A DNA stretch of 64,000 nt from Candidatus Poribacteria bacterium. Its GTDB lineage: Bacteria > Poribacteria > WGA-4E > GCA-2687025. Of this stretch, positions 1-8,650 are shown in pieces (positions within the stretch are counted from its first letter, which is position 1; the number at the start of each line of letters is the position of its first letter). The position numbers and the translations under genes were made by a program. The DNA is taken from contig JAPPNK010000012.1 in NCBI GenBank assembly GCA_028818695.1, positions 163,476 to 227,475 on the forward strand, given 5' to 3'. The notes under the pieces were generated by a model. That model was not told where the DNA came from, searched no databases, and saw only the letters and a program-made list of their open reading frames with translations.

Positions 1-455
1 AAGCGGAGCGGCTGTTTCATCTGATGGAAGAAACGGCGGAGTCGTTTGCGCTGCCGAAGATGTTTCCCGAAGCTAAAGAGACGTTTGAGCGTCATGCGTC
101 GCAGGGGCATGAAACGGCTCTTGTGACAGGGACGGCGGAGATGATCGCCGCGCCGCTGGGCCGTCTGCTGGGAGCGTCTGGGGTGATGGCGGTTCAGCTG
201 GAGGTGTCGGAGGGGCGGTTTACAGGCGAGCTGACGACTCCGCCGTTGAGCGGGAAGGCGAAGGCGGAAGCGGCGCGCGCGTTCGCGTCGGAGCGGGGAA
301 TCGATCTGTCGGCGAGTTACGCATACGGGGACAGCATGGCGGACGCGGAGCTGCTTCGTTTGGCGGGTCATCCGACGGCGGTGAATCCGTCGCGGGGACT
401 GCTCTCTTTGGCGCGGCGGGAGGGCTGGCCCGTGAAGCGGTGGACGAAGGGATGA
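1..455 (+). CDS. HAD-superfamily IB hydrolase (SerB-like phosphatase), 5' end outside window
   Basis: The frame is open to the left edge, so this is the C-terminal part of a longer protein; the first ATG at 24 is internal. It matches the IB subfamily of HAD phosphatases (phosphoserine phosphatase-like): a lysine-bearing stretch SGKAKAEAARAF, then YGDSMADAELL, the motif IV acidic loop that binds Mg2+, and a VNPSRGL.. A..GWPV ending typical of the family. The nucleophilic DxDxT motif would lie before the window. The cytoplasmic phosphatase fold is clear, the substrate is not. The stop is followed by about 175 bases before uvrA. Confidence 0.8.
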   Translation, partial: AERLFHLMEETAESFALPKMFPEAKETFERHASQGHETALVTGTAEMIAAPLGRLLGASGVMAVQLEVSEGRFTGELTTPPLSGKAKAEAARAFASERGIDLSASYAYGDSMADAELLRLAGHPTAVNPSRGLLSLARREGWPVKRWTKG

Positions 456-630
456 GCGGTCGCGCCGCATTTCATGAAACGGACGCGCCTATGTGAACGT
501 ATCTATCAGGGGGTCGGCGCGGCCGATTTGCGTTGACATATTGCTTGACGCGGCCGTTGGACGCCCCATTCTACGATACAATATAGCTAAACAGGAATCG
601 TTTCAGCCTCTAAGGCGTGTGGAACACGGC

Positions 631-3600
631 ATGCAATCAAACGAACGCATTGAACTGATCACCGTGCGGGGCGCCCGCGAACACAATCTGCGCAACATTG
701 ACCTTGACCTTCCCAAAAATCAGCTGATCTGTTTTACCGGCGTGAGCGGATCCGGCAAATCGTCGCTCGCCTTCGACACGCTCTACGCCGAAGGGCGCCG
801 CCGATACATTGAGTCGCTCTCCGCCTACGCGCGGCAGTTTCTAGGGCAGATGGAAAAGCCGGCGGTCGACTTCATCGGCGGGCTGTCGCCGACCATCTCC
901 ATTGACCAGAAATCGACCGGTTACAACCCGCGCTCCACTGTCGCGACGATCACCGAGATCTACGACTATCTTCGGCTTCTATACGCGCGCGTCGGCTCCA
1001 TGAGATGCCTTGAATGCGGCGGCGAGGTCGGCGCGCAGAGCCGAGAGGAGATCGTCAATCAGCTGCTCAACCTGGAAACAGGAACGCGGCTGCAGATACT
1101 CGCGCCCGTCGCGCAGGGGCGGAAAGGCGAACACAAAGAGGAGCTGGAGGACGCCCTCCGCGCCGGTTACGCCCGCGCCCGCATCGACGGGGAGATCTAC
1201 GAGTTGACGAACGCCGTTCAGCTGGATAAAAACCTGCGCCACAACATCGAGATCGTCATTGACCGCATCGTCGTCAAAGAGGATATACGGGAGCGGCTCT
1301 CCGACTCGGTTGAGAGCGCGCTTCAGCTGGCGGGCGGAATCATGATCGCCGACATCGTCGACGGCGGGGAGATCATGTTTAGCCAGCTCTACGCCTGCGC
1401 CGAGTGCGGCGTCAGCTATGAGGAGCCGTCGCCGCAGATGTTTTCGTTCAACAGCCCAAAGGGGGCATGCCCAACCTGCAACGGCATCGGAAGCGCGACG
1501 CAGGCGTCGGCAGATAGAATCATCAAGGACGCGACGCTGTCGATACGCGCGGGGGCGGTCGCGCCTTGGGGCGAATTGAAGGATCATCACCCGACGGCGG
1601 AGGGGCTGGCGGAGCATATCGGCTTTTCGCTGGACGAGCCATGGGAGACGCTCCCGGAGCGCGCCCAGAACGCTGTTTTAAACGGAATTGGAAGAAAGCG
1701 GCTTCCTGTAACTGTCTACCGCAACGGAGAGGCGAGGCGGCGAAGATGGGGTTTTGAGGGGCTTCTCAACAACGCGAACAGGCGGTTCAAAGACACCCGC
1801 TCCGAGAACGTCCGCAAATGGCTCATGAAGTTTATGGAGGTCCAGACATGCGCAGAATGCGACGGGCGGCGGCTTCGGCGGGAAGCGTCGGCTGTGCGCA
1901 TCAACGGGAAAACGATCTTCGACATTGCCGCTATGACGGTCGGCGAGGCGCAGGAGTTTTTTGACAATCTAGAGCTGAATCCGCGGCAGTTGCAGATCGG
2001 CGAGCAGGTATTGAAAGAGATTCGCGCGCGGCTCTGGTTTTTAAAAAATGTCGGGCTGCATTATCTTGCGCTGAACCGGACAGCCCCGACGCTTTCGGGC
2101 GGCGAATCGCAGCGGATACGTCTGGCGAGCCAGATTGGGGCGGGTCTGGTCGGCGCGCTGTATGTTCTGGATGAGCCGAGCATCGGCCTCCACGCGCGCG
2201 ACAATCTCAAACTTCTCAACACGCTGAAACGGCTGCGCGACATCGGCAACACGATCATCATTGTTGAACATGACGAAGAGACGATGCTGAACTCGGACTA
2301 CCTGGTCGATTTTGGACCGGGCGCCGGCGTTCAGGGCGGAGAGATGGTGGCGGCGGGTACGCCGGCGCGCATCATGCAGTGCGAGCGGTCCGTCACAGGC
2401 AAGTATCTTTCAGGGGAAAAGGAGATACCGGTTCCCGAAACGCGGCGGACGCCGAACGGCAGCTGGCTGAAAATCAAGGGGGCGCGGCAGAACAATCTGA
2501 AAAACATCGATGTGGAAATCCCTCTTGGCGCGTTTACATGCGTCACAGGCGTCAGCGGGTCGGGCAAGTCGTCGCTTGTGAACGATATTCTTGCGAAGCG
2601 TCTGTCGCGCGATCTCATGCGCGCCGAGGAGCGCCCCGGCGAACATGACGAGATCGAAGGGATGGACGAAATCGACAAGATGATCTGCATCAACCAGTCG
2701 CCCATCGGCAGGACGCCGCGTTCCAATCCCGCGACCTATGTGAAGGTGTGGGACGCGATTCGGGCTTTATATGCGCAGCTGCCTGAATCGCAGGTGCGCG
2801 GATATAAACCTGGCAGGTTCAGCTTCAACGTCAAAGGCGGGCGGTGCGAAGCATGCCAAGGGTATGGGTATAAAAAAATAGAGATGCAGCTCATGGCTGA
2901 TGTCTGGATCAAGTGCGAGGTGTGCAACGGCTCCCGTTTCAACGACGAGACGCTGAGCATCGACTACAAGGGGAAGCATATCGCCGATATTTTGGATATG
3001 GATGTGAACGAGGCGTTGGAGCATTTTGGCGGTCTGCCGAAGATCGCGCGGAAGCTGGAGGGGCTTCGGGATGTCGGACTGGACTACATCAAGCTGGGTC
3101 AGCCGGCGCCGACGCTCTCTGGGGGAGAGGCGCAGCGGGTGAAACTCGCCAAGGAGTTGAGCCGCGCCTCGACGGGGCATACGCTGTATGTGCTGGACGA
3201 GCCGACGACAGGGCTTCATTTTGAAGATGTGCGGAAGCTGCTGGATGTTCTGCATGCTCTTGTGGATCGGGGCAACGCAGTCGTTGTCATTGAGCATAAT
3301 ATGGAGGTCGTGAAGACGGCGGATCATATCATCGACCTCGGTCCTGAAGGCGGGGAGGAGGGCGGTTATCTTCTCGCCGCCGGGACGCCCGAAGAGATCG
3401 CCTCCGCTGAGAATCGGACCGAAACGGGGCGTTTTTTGAGAGCGGCTCTTCAGAAGCGGTCGTCCGCCGAGGAGGCGGAGAAGGAGTCGCCTCCGCCGAA
3501 GCGGCCGGAACCTTTGCGCGAAATCAAGGTGCGCGGCGCCGCCGAACATAACCTGAAAAACATCGATGTCGATATTCCGATGCGGCAGATGGTCGCGTTC

Positions 3601-6333
3601 ACAGGGGTTTCGGGTTCCGGAAAAACATCGTTGGCGTTGGACACGATCTACGCCGAGGGGCAGCGCCGATATGTTGAATCGCTTTCGGCGTATGCGCGGC
3701 AGTTTTTAGGGCGCGTCGATAAGCCGCATGTGGAGAGCATCGAAGGGCTTTCGCCTGCGATCGCGATTGACCAGAAAGCGCCGAGCAAAAGCCCGCGTTC
3801 GACCGTCGGGACGGTGACGGAAATCTACGACTATCTGCGGGTGCTGTTTGCGCGGGCGGGGACGGCGCATTGTCCAGAATGCGGATCCGCTGTCGGGACG
3901 CAGACCTCGCAGCAGATCGTCGAAAACATCATGTCGCTCCCGGCGGAGAGCCGCCTGAATGTTCTGGCTCCAGTACAGCTGGCGCGCGGGGAAGAATACA
4001 GCGAGGTTTTTCAGCGCGCCGCAAAAGACGGGTTCATACGCGCATGGGTGAACGGAGAGACGGTCGACATCGTCGAAAACATGGAGCTGGACAGGCGCAT
4101 ACGTCATGACGCCGCGTTGGTCGTCGATCGGCTGATTCTGCGCGATTCGGAGAAGGCGCGGCTGGCTGAAGCGGTTGAAACGGCTTTGGAGCAGGGCAAA
4201 GGCGTTATGCGCATCGAAGGGACATACCGCGTTTTGAACGAGGAGGGGGTTGAGGAGACTCGGCGTTTGTCGGAGACCTACTCGGAACATTTTGCGTGCG
4301 CGCCGTGCGGGCTTAGTTTTGAGCCGCTCACGCCTCAACATTTTTCGTTCAACAGCCCGCTTGGGCGCTGCGATCGGTGCGAGGGCATCGGGCGGGTGAC
4401 AGGGGCGGACGCAAAGGCGGTCGTCGCCAACCCCCGAAAGTCGCTGCGCGGCGGGGCGGTTCTGGCATGGGGACCTGTGCTGCCGGGGAATCCGCTCGCG
4501 AGCTTCATCGCTGTCTTGTGCCGAGAGTACGGCTTCTCGCTGTCGACTCCGTTTGAAAGAATACCGCTTGAGGCGCAGGAGATACTGCTCTACGGATCCG
4601 ATCAGCTTTACGAGATGGACGGCGCCAAAGTTCAATTCCGCGGCGCTGTCGGGACGGTCGACTGGCTGCATGTTCGCGGCGCGCGAACGCGGGAGGTTCG
4701 TCCGTTTCTGCGCGAGGTGGTCTGCCCGTCATGCAAAGGCTCGCGTTTGAACCCGTTTGCGCTGGGCGCGCAGATCGGGGGGCTGAATATGACGGAGGTC
4801 ACGGAGCTGACGACCGAGGCGGCGCTGCGTTTTTTCCGCGACCTGCGGCTCGAAGGGCAGAAGGCGCAGATCGCGCAGGAGCTGCTGAGCGAAATCATCA
4901 ACCGGCTGCAGTTTTTGGTGGATGTCGGGCTTGAGTATCTCACGTTGAACCGTCCTGCGCCTGGTCTCTCCGGCGGGGAGGCGCAGCGCATTCGTCTCGC
5001 GTCGCAGCTTGGGTCGGGGTTGACAGGCGTGTTGTATGTGCTGGACGAGCCGACAATCGGTCTGCATCCGCGCGACAATGAGCGGCTTCTGAAGGCGTTG
5101 GCGCGGCTGCGCGATCTTGGGAACACGGTCATTGTTGTTGAACATGACGACGCGACGATTCGTTCCGCCGACAGGGTATTCGATTTCGGTCCAAGAGCGG
5201 GGCGGCACGGCGGAGAGATTGTGGCGGAAGGCAGCGCAGGCGAGCTGACGCAAAACTCGAAGTCGTTGACGGGGCTGTACCTGTCGGGAAAAGAAAAGAT
5301 TCCGCGCCGCAACGGACAGCGGTCCCTGCCGAGGGGGCATATCCGCATCACGGGAGCCAGACTCAACAATCTGAAAGAGATTGACGCGGCGTTCCCGCTC
5401 GGCGCGCTCACCTGCGTTACGGGGGTTTCCGGCTCCGGCAAGTCGTCGCTGGTTCAGGAGACGCTGTATCCGGCGCTTGCTCGTCGGCTTGGAGGCGTCC
5501 AGGCGCGCGAGCCTGGTCCGTTCAAGGAGCTGCTGGGCGTTGAGCGGCTTGACAAGGTCATCAACATAGACCAGAAACCGATCGGCGAGACGCCGCGTTC
5601 CAACCCCGCCACCTATACGGATGTGTTCACCGATATACGAAAGATCTTTGCCGAGATGCCGGAGGCGCGGGCGCGCGGCTATGATCCGCGTCGGTTCAGC
5701 TCCAACCTGCCGTTCGGGCAGTGCGAATCGTGCCGCGGGCATGGGAGCAACCGCATCGAGATGCAATTTCTGCCGGATGTGTGGATCGAGTGCGAGACAT
5801 GCGCAGGGGCGGGCTACAACCGAGAGACGCTGGATGTGCTGTACCGCGGCAAAAATATCGCTGAAGTTTTGCAAATGACGGTGACGGAGGCGCTGGCGCA
5901 TTTTGACAGCATCCCCCAGGTACGGCGGCGGCTGCAGACGCTGAGAGATGTCGGTTTGGATTATGTTCATCTTGGGCAGTCGGCGCCGACGCTGTCCGGC
6001 GGGGAGGCGCAGCGGGTGAAGCTCGCTAAAGAGCTGGCGCGCCGCTCGACGCAGGGGACGGCGTATCTGATGGACGAGCCGACGACAGGGCTGCATTACG
6101 ACGATGTCCGCAAGCTGCTGAACGTCATCCATCGCCTCGTTGATCAGGGCAGCGCGGTGATTGTGATTGAGCATCATCTGTCGGTCATCGCGGCGGCGGA
6201 TCATGTGATCGACCTTGGTCCTGAAGGAGGCGAGGAGGGCGGATATATCGTGGCGCAGGGACCGCCTAAAGAGATCGCCGCGGCGGAAAGCTCCTACACG
6301 GGCAAGTTTTTGCGCGAGGCGCTTGGGCTGTAA
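631..6333 (+). CDS. uvrA: Double-length excinuclease ABC subunit A (tandem UvrA fusion)
   Basis: DNA damage recognition ATPase of nucleotide excision repair. The protein is about 1900 residues, twice the usual 940. It contains two complete UvrA units joined by a charged, proline-rich linker near bases 3460-3510. Four Walker A loops (GVSGSGKS/T) and four ABC signatures (LSGGESQR or LSGGEAQR) are visible, as are paired CxxC zinc modules in each half (for example CLEC, CAEC and CPTC in the first, CPEC, CAPC and CDRC in the second). I start it at 631 (MQSNERIEL), where UvrA homology begins; the frame stays open back to 493 but that stretch is unlike UvrA. A TACAAT at 577-582 could be a -10. Fused double UvrA proteins are known in Chlamydia. 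No uvrB or uvrC lies in the window. Confidence 0.95.
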   Translation: MQSNERIELITVRGAREHNLRNIDLDLPKNQLICFTGVSGSGKSSLAFDTLYAEGRRRYIESLSAYARQFLGQMEKPAVDFIGGLSPTISIDQKSTGYNPRSTVATITEIYDYLRLLYARVGSMRCLECGGEVGAQSREEIVNQLLNLETGTRLQILAPVAQGRKGEHKEELEDALRAGYARARIDGEIYELTNAVQLDKNLRHNIEIVIDRIVVKEDIRERLSDSVESALQLAGGIMIADIVDGGEIMFSQLYACAECGVSYEEPSPQMFSFNSPKGACPTCNGIGSATQASADRIIKDATLSIRAGAVAPWGELKDHHPTAEGLAEHIGFSLDEPWETLPERAQNAVLNGIGRKRLPVTVYRNGEARRRRWGFEGLLNNANRRFKDTRSENVRKWLMKFMEVQTCAECDGRRLRREASAVRINGKTIFDIAAMTVGEAQEFFDNLELNPRQLQIGEQVLKEIRARLWFLKNVGLHYLALNRTAPTLSGGESQRIRLASQIGAGLVGALYVLDEPSIGLHARDNLKLLNTLKRLRDIGNTIIIVEHDEETMLNSDYLVDFGPGAGVQGGEMVAAGTPARIMQCERSVTGKYLSGEKEIPVPETRRTPNGSWLKIKGARQNNLKNIDVEIPLGAFTCVTGVSGSGKSSLVNDILAKRLSRDLMRAEERPGEHDEIEGMDEIDKMICINQSPIGRTPRSNPATYVKVWDAIRALYAQLPESQVRGYKPGRFSFNVKGGRCEACQGYGYKKIEMQLMADVWIKCEVCNGSRFNDETLSIDYKGKHIADILDMDVNEALEHFGGLPKIARKLEGLRDVGLDYIKLGQPAPTLSGGEAQRVKLAKELSRASTGHTLYVLDEPTTGLHFEDVRKLLDVLHALVDRGNAVVVIEHNMEVVKTADHIIDLGPEGGEEGGYLLAAGTPEEIASAENRTETGRFLRAALQKRSSAEEAEKESPPPKRPEPLREIKVRGAAEHNLKNIDVDIPMRQMVAFTGVSGSGKTSLALDTIYAEGQRRYVESLSAYARQFLGRVDKPHVESIEGLSPAIAIDQKAPSKSPRSTVGTVTEIYDYLRVLFARAGTAHCPECGSAVGTQTSQQIVENIMSLPAESRLNVLAPVQLARGEEYSEVFQRAAKDGFIRAWVNGETVDIVENMELDRRIRHDAALVVDRLILRDSEKARLAEAVETALEQGKGVMRIEGTYRVLNEEGVEETRRLSETYSEHFACAPCGLSFEPLTPQHFSFNSPLGRCDRCEGIGRVTGADAKAVVANPRKSLRGGAVLAWGPVLPGNPLASFIAVLCREYGFSLSTPFERIPLEAQEILLYGSDQLYEMDGAKVQFRGAVGTVDWLHVRGARTREVRPFLREVVCPSCKGSRLNPFALGAQIGGLNMTEVTELTTEAALRFFRDLRLEGQKAQIAQELLSEIINRLQFLVDVGLEYLTLNRPAPGLSGGEAQRIRLASQLGSGLTGVLYVLDEPTIGLHPRDNERLLKALARLRDLGNTVIVVEHDDATIRSADRVFDFGPRAGRHGGEIVAEGSAGELTQNSKSLTGLYLSGKEKIPRRNGQRSLPRGHIRITGARLNNLKEIDAAFPLGALTCVTGVSGSGKSSLVQETLYPALARRLGGVQAREPGPFKELLGVERLDKVINIDQKPIGETPRSNPATYTDVFTDIRKIFAEMPEARARGYDPRRFSSNLPFGQCESCRGHGSNRIEMQFLPDVWIECETCAGAGYNRETLDVLYRGKNIAEVLQMTVTEALAHFDSIPQVRRRLQTLRDVGLDYVHLGQSAPTLSGGEAQRVKLAKELARRSTQGTAYLMDEPTTGLHYDDVRKLLNVIHRLVDQGSAVIVIEHHLSVIAAADHVIDLGPEGGEEGGYIVAQGPPKEIAAAESSYTGKFLREALGL

Positions 6334-6351
6334 GCCGACTTCAAGATTGTC

Positions 6352-6371
6352 ATTCCCGCGCAAGCGGGAAT
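6352..6371. repeat. 20-bp palindrome (ATTCCCGC....GCGGGAAT)
   Basis: A perfect 8-bp inverted repeat with a 4-base loop lies 18 bases after the uvrA stop. The same core occurs at 8584-8603 and 13570-13589, and in degenerate form at 39302-39321, where it forms the centre of a MITE-like element. Here it stands alone and in the opposite orientation. It could cap the uvrA transcript, but no T-run follows, so I do not call it a terminator. Confidence 0.75.
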
Positions 6372-6412
6372 CCAGAGGCGCCGCAGAAACCGTCCGCGCC
6401 GAAAAGGGCGAC

Positions 6413-6441
6413 TTGAACCAAAAGACAGCTTGGCATATAAT
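6413..6441 (+). promoter_or_regulatory. Housekeeping promoter for the methylase/nuclease pair
   Basis: TTGAAC at 6413-6418, a 17-base spacer, and a perfect TATAAT at 6436-6441. The expected start of transcription near 6448 lies 17 bases before the favoured start codon, with GGCGGA at 6454-6459 as ribosome site. Confidence 0.7.
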
Positions 6442-6464
6442 TGCGCGCATACGGGCGGAATTGG

Positions 6465-7436
6465 ATGTATGTTATGGCGAAAAATCAGTCTTTGCACGCT
6501 GCGAACAGGGCAAAGAAAGATGAATTTTACACACAGCTCCCGGACATCGAAAATGAGCTGACGCATTATGAGGAACATTTTCGCGGCAAAACGGTCTACT
6601 GCAATTGCGACGATCCCGCCGTCAGCAATTTCTTTCGCTACTTTCATTTAAAGTTCGAGGAACTTGGACTCAAAAAACTGATCACAACCTGCTATCAAAA
6701 TCGGCAGACACGCCTATTCAGTCAGCACGACTCGCCGTCCGCCGCCGGACTTGAGTATGCCGGCAATGGAGAAGAACCCGCCGTATTTGAACTCGAAGAA
6801 GATGGCGATTTCAGAAGCGAAGAATGCGTTGAGCTGCTTCAACAGGCGGACATCGTCGTTACGAATCCGCCGTTTTCATTGTTCAGGGAGTATGTCGCGC
6901 AACTGGTCGAATACGGCAAAAAATTCCTCGTGATCGGGAACATGAACGCGATAACGTACAAGGAGATATTTCCTCTGATTAAGGATAACAAGCTCTGGTA
7001 CGGCGCCAGCATAAAGAGCGGCGATCGGGAGTTTGGCGTACCGCCCCATTATCCATTGACGGCGGCTAGCTCCAGAGTAGACGATGCAGGAAACAGATTT
7101 GTCAGGGTGAAAGGAGTCAGATGGTTCACCAACCTTGATCACAAGAAGCGGCACGAAGACCTAATCCTTACCAAGAAATATACCCCTGAGAAATATCCGC
7201 GCTACGATAACTACGACGCCATAAACGTAAATAAAACCGCTGAAATTCCAAAAGATTATGCTGAGAAAATGGGCGTTCCGATAACCTTCTTGGACAAGCA
7301 CAACCCAGACCAGTTTGAAATTACGGGATCAATGGCCACGACGAAAATCACGGATTACAATTTTGGTTATCCATTCATAAATGGAAAAAAGAAATACGCC
7401 CGAATCATCATCCGCAACAGGAGGCCGCAGCAATGA
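6465..7436 (+). CDS. EcoRI-type adenine-specific DNA methyltransferase
   Basis: Likely N6-adenine methyltransferase of the EcoRI methylase family. The start MAKNQSLHAANRAKKDEFYTQ matches the family N-terminus (KxDEFYTQL), and the catalytic motif NPPF follows VVT near residue 130. The family normally runs to about 320 residues, as here. Start choice: 6465 has GGCGGA five bases upstream; 6474 (MAKNQ) is the alternative. Its stop overlaps the start of the next gene by four bases (ATGA), so the two are translationally coupled. That neighbour carries DUF262 and HNH domains, which suggests a restriction-modification or related defence pair in which this enzyme marks self DNA. The recognition sequence cannot be read from the protein. 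Confidence 0.88.
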   Translation: MYVMAKNQSLHAANRAKKDEFYTQLPDIENELTHYEEHFRGKTVYCNCDDPAVSNFFRYFHLKFEELGLKKLITTCYQNRQTRLFSQHDSPSAAGLEYAGNGEEPAVFELEEDGDFRSEECVELLQQADIVVTNPPFSLFREYVAQLVEYGKKFLVIGNMNAITYKEIFPLIKDNKLWYGASIKSGDREFGVPPHYPLTAASSRVDDAGNRFVRVKGVRWFTNLDHKKRHEDLILTKKYTPEKYPRYDNYDAINVNKTAEIPKDYAEKMGVPITFLDKHNPDQFEITGSMATTKITDYNFGYPFINGKKKYARIIIRNRRPQQ

Positions 7437-8518
7437 AAATCGATCTGCTAGACCTCACAGTGAAAGAGCTTGTCAAAGATTACAAAGACGACGACGAAGG
7501 CGGCGTGACCGGGTACGGCGGCAAATTGGACATACGTCCGCCGTATCAGCGGGAGTTTATCTACAAAGAAAAAGAGCGCAACGCCGTCATCGAATCGATC
7601 CAGAAAGGGTTCCCGTTGAACGTGATGTACTGGGCGGATCGGGAAGACGGCAGTTTCGAAATCATCGACGGACAGCAGCGCACCATCTCCATTGCGCAGT
7701 ATGTGTGGGGCAAGTTCTCGGTCGACTATAAATATTTTCACAATCTCACGCCCGACAAGAAGGCATTGATCGAGAATTACAAGTTGATGGTCTACGTTTG
7801 CACCGGGACCGACAGCGAGAAGTTGGATTGGTTCAAGACGATCAACATTGCGGGAATGAAGTTGAAGAATCAAGAATTGCGCAACGCCGTCTACGCCGGA
7901 CCATGGTTGTCCGACGCGAAGCGGTATTTTAGCCGACACCTTGGCCCTGCATACCAAATCGGCAAGGACTATGTCAAAGGCGCGGCAAACCGGCAAGAGT
8001 ACTTGGAGACGGCGATCAAGTGGATCAGCGGCGACTCGATTGAAGACTACATGGGGAAGCGTCAGCATGACGAAAACGCGCTGCCTTTATGGGAATATTT
8101 TCAAGAGGTGATCGAGTGGGTTGAGTCCACTTTCACGAACACAAGACCCAAAATGATGCAGGGCGTAGATTGGGGTACGCTGCATCGCGACTTTGGCGAC
8201 GCCCACCTTGACCCCGATAAGATTGAACAGGAAACCGAGCGGCTTGTCATGGACGATGATGTGACGCAGAAATCGGGCATCTACCCGTACATTCTGACGG
8301 GCAAGGAGAAGCATCTGAACATACGCGCCTTTACACAGAGCATGAAGCAAAAGATGTACGAAAAACAGTCCGGCATTTGCCCCATCTGTAAGGACGAATT
8401 CGAAATCAAAGAGATGGAAGCAGACCATATCACGCCATGGTCCGAGGGCGGCAAGACCAACGAGGACAATTGCCAGATGCTTTGTAAAACGTGTAACAAG
8501 GAAAAGTCTGCGCAGTAA
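7433..8518 (+). CDS. DUF262 protein with C-terminal HNH endonuclease
   Basis: A 361-residue protein. The N-terminal part carries the DUF262 (ParB/GmrS-like nucleotide-hydrolase) signature: RPPYQREFIY, then IDGQQRT near residues 80-86. The last 60 residues form an HNH nuclease with zinc ligands: CPIC, the catalytic ADHI.PWSEGG core and CKTCNKEK. DUF262-HNH proteins are known in GmrSD-type and other defence nucleases. The four-base overlap with an EcoRI-type methylase points to a two-gene restriction-modification unit in which this is the cutting partner. Whether DUF262 here reads methylation status, uses nucleotide hydrolysis or binds DNA is inference. Confidence 0.85.
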   Translation: MKIDLLDLTVKELVKDYKDDDEGGVTGYGGKLDIRPPYQREFIYKEKERNAVIESIQKGFPLNVMYWADREDGSFEIIDGQQRTISIAQYVWGKFSVDYKYFHNLTPDKKALIENYKLMVYVCTGTDSEKLDWFKTINIAGMKLKNQELRNAVYAGPWLSDAKRYFSRHLGPAYQIGKDYVKGAANRQEYLETAIKWISGDSIEDYMGKRQHDENALPLWEYFQEVIEWVESTFTNTRPKMMQGVDWGTLHRDFGDAHLDPDKIEQETERLVMDDDVTQKSGIYPYILTGKEKHLNIRAFTQSMKQKMYEKQSGICPICKDEFEIKEMEADHITPWSEGGKTNEDNCQMLCKTCNKEKSAQ

Positions 8519-8583
8519 TCCGACGCGCCATCGGCAATCCTGTAATCTTTTCAATCTTGGCAATCCTAGTTCAGACAACTAAG

Positions 8584-8650
8584 ATTCCCGCTTACGCGGG
8601 AATGACGACACGTGGGAAGACGGCTTTTCCGCTGTTTGATGTTCCAACTT
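8584..8650. repeat. Partial copy of the MITE-like element
   Basis: Contains the 20-bp palindrome (8584-8603) followed by AATGACG, a CTTTTCCGC segment and a degraded right end (TGATGTTCCAACTT). These match the right half of the copies at 13519-13654 and 39252-39385 in order. The left end with AGTTGGGACAT is missing. It lies between the nuclease gene and a convergent permease gene. Confidence 0.6.

Noticed and set aside
6352-6371. Palindrome after uvrA as rho-independent terminator
   Set aside because: No T-run follows on the plus strand, and the same palindrome is the core of the repeat family elsewhere.
4729-6450. Long open frame on the minus strand antisense to uvrA
   Set aside because: GC-rich DNA gives long shadow frames opposite real genes. 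Its product is Arg/Pro/Leu-rich with no family motif and lies wholly within uvrA homology.
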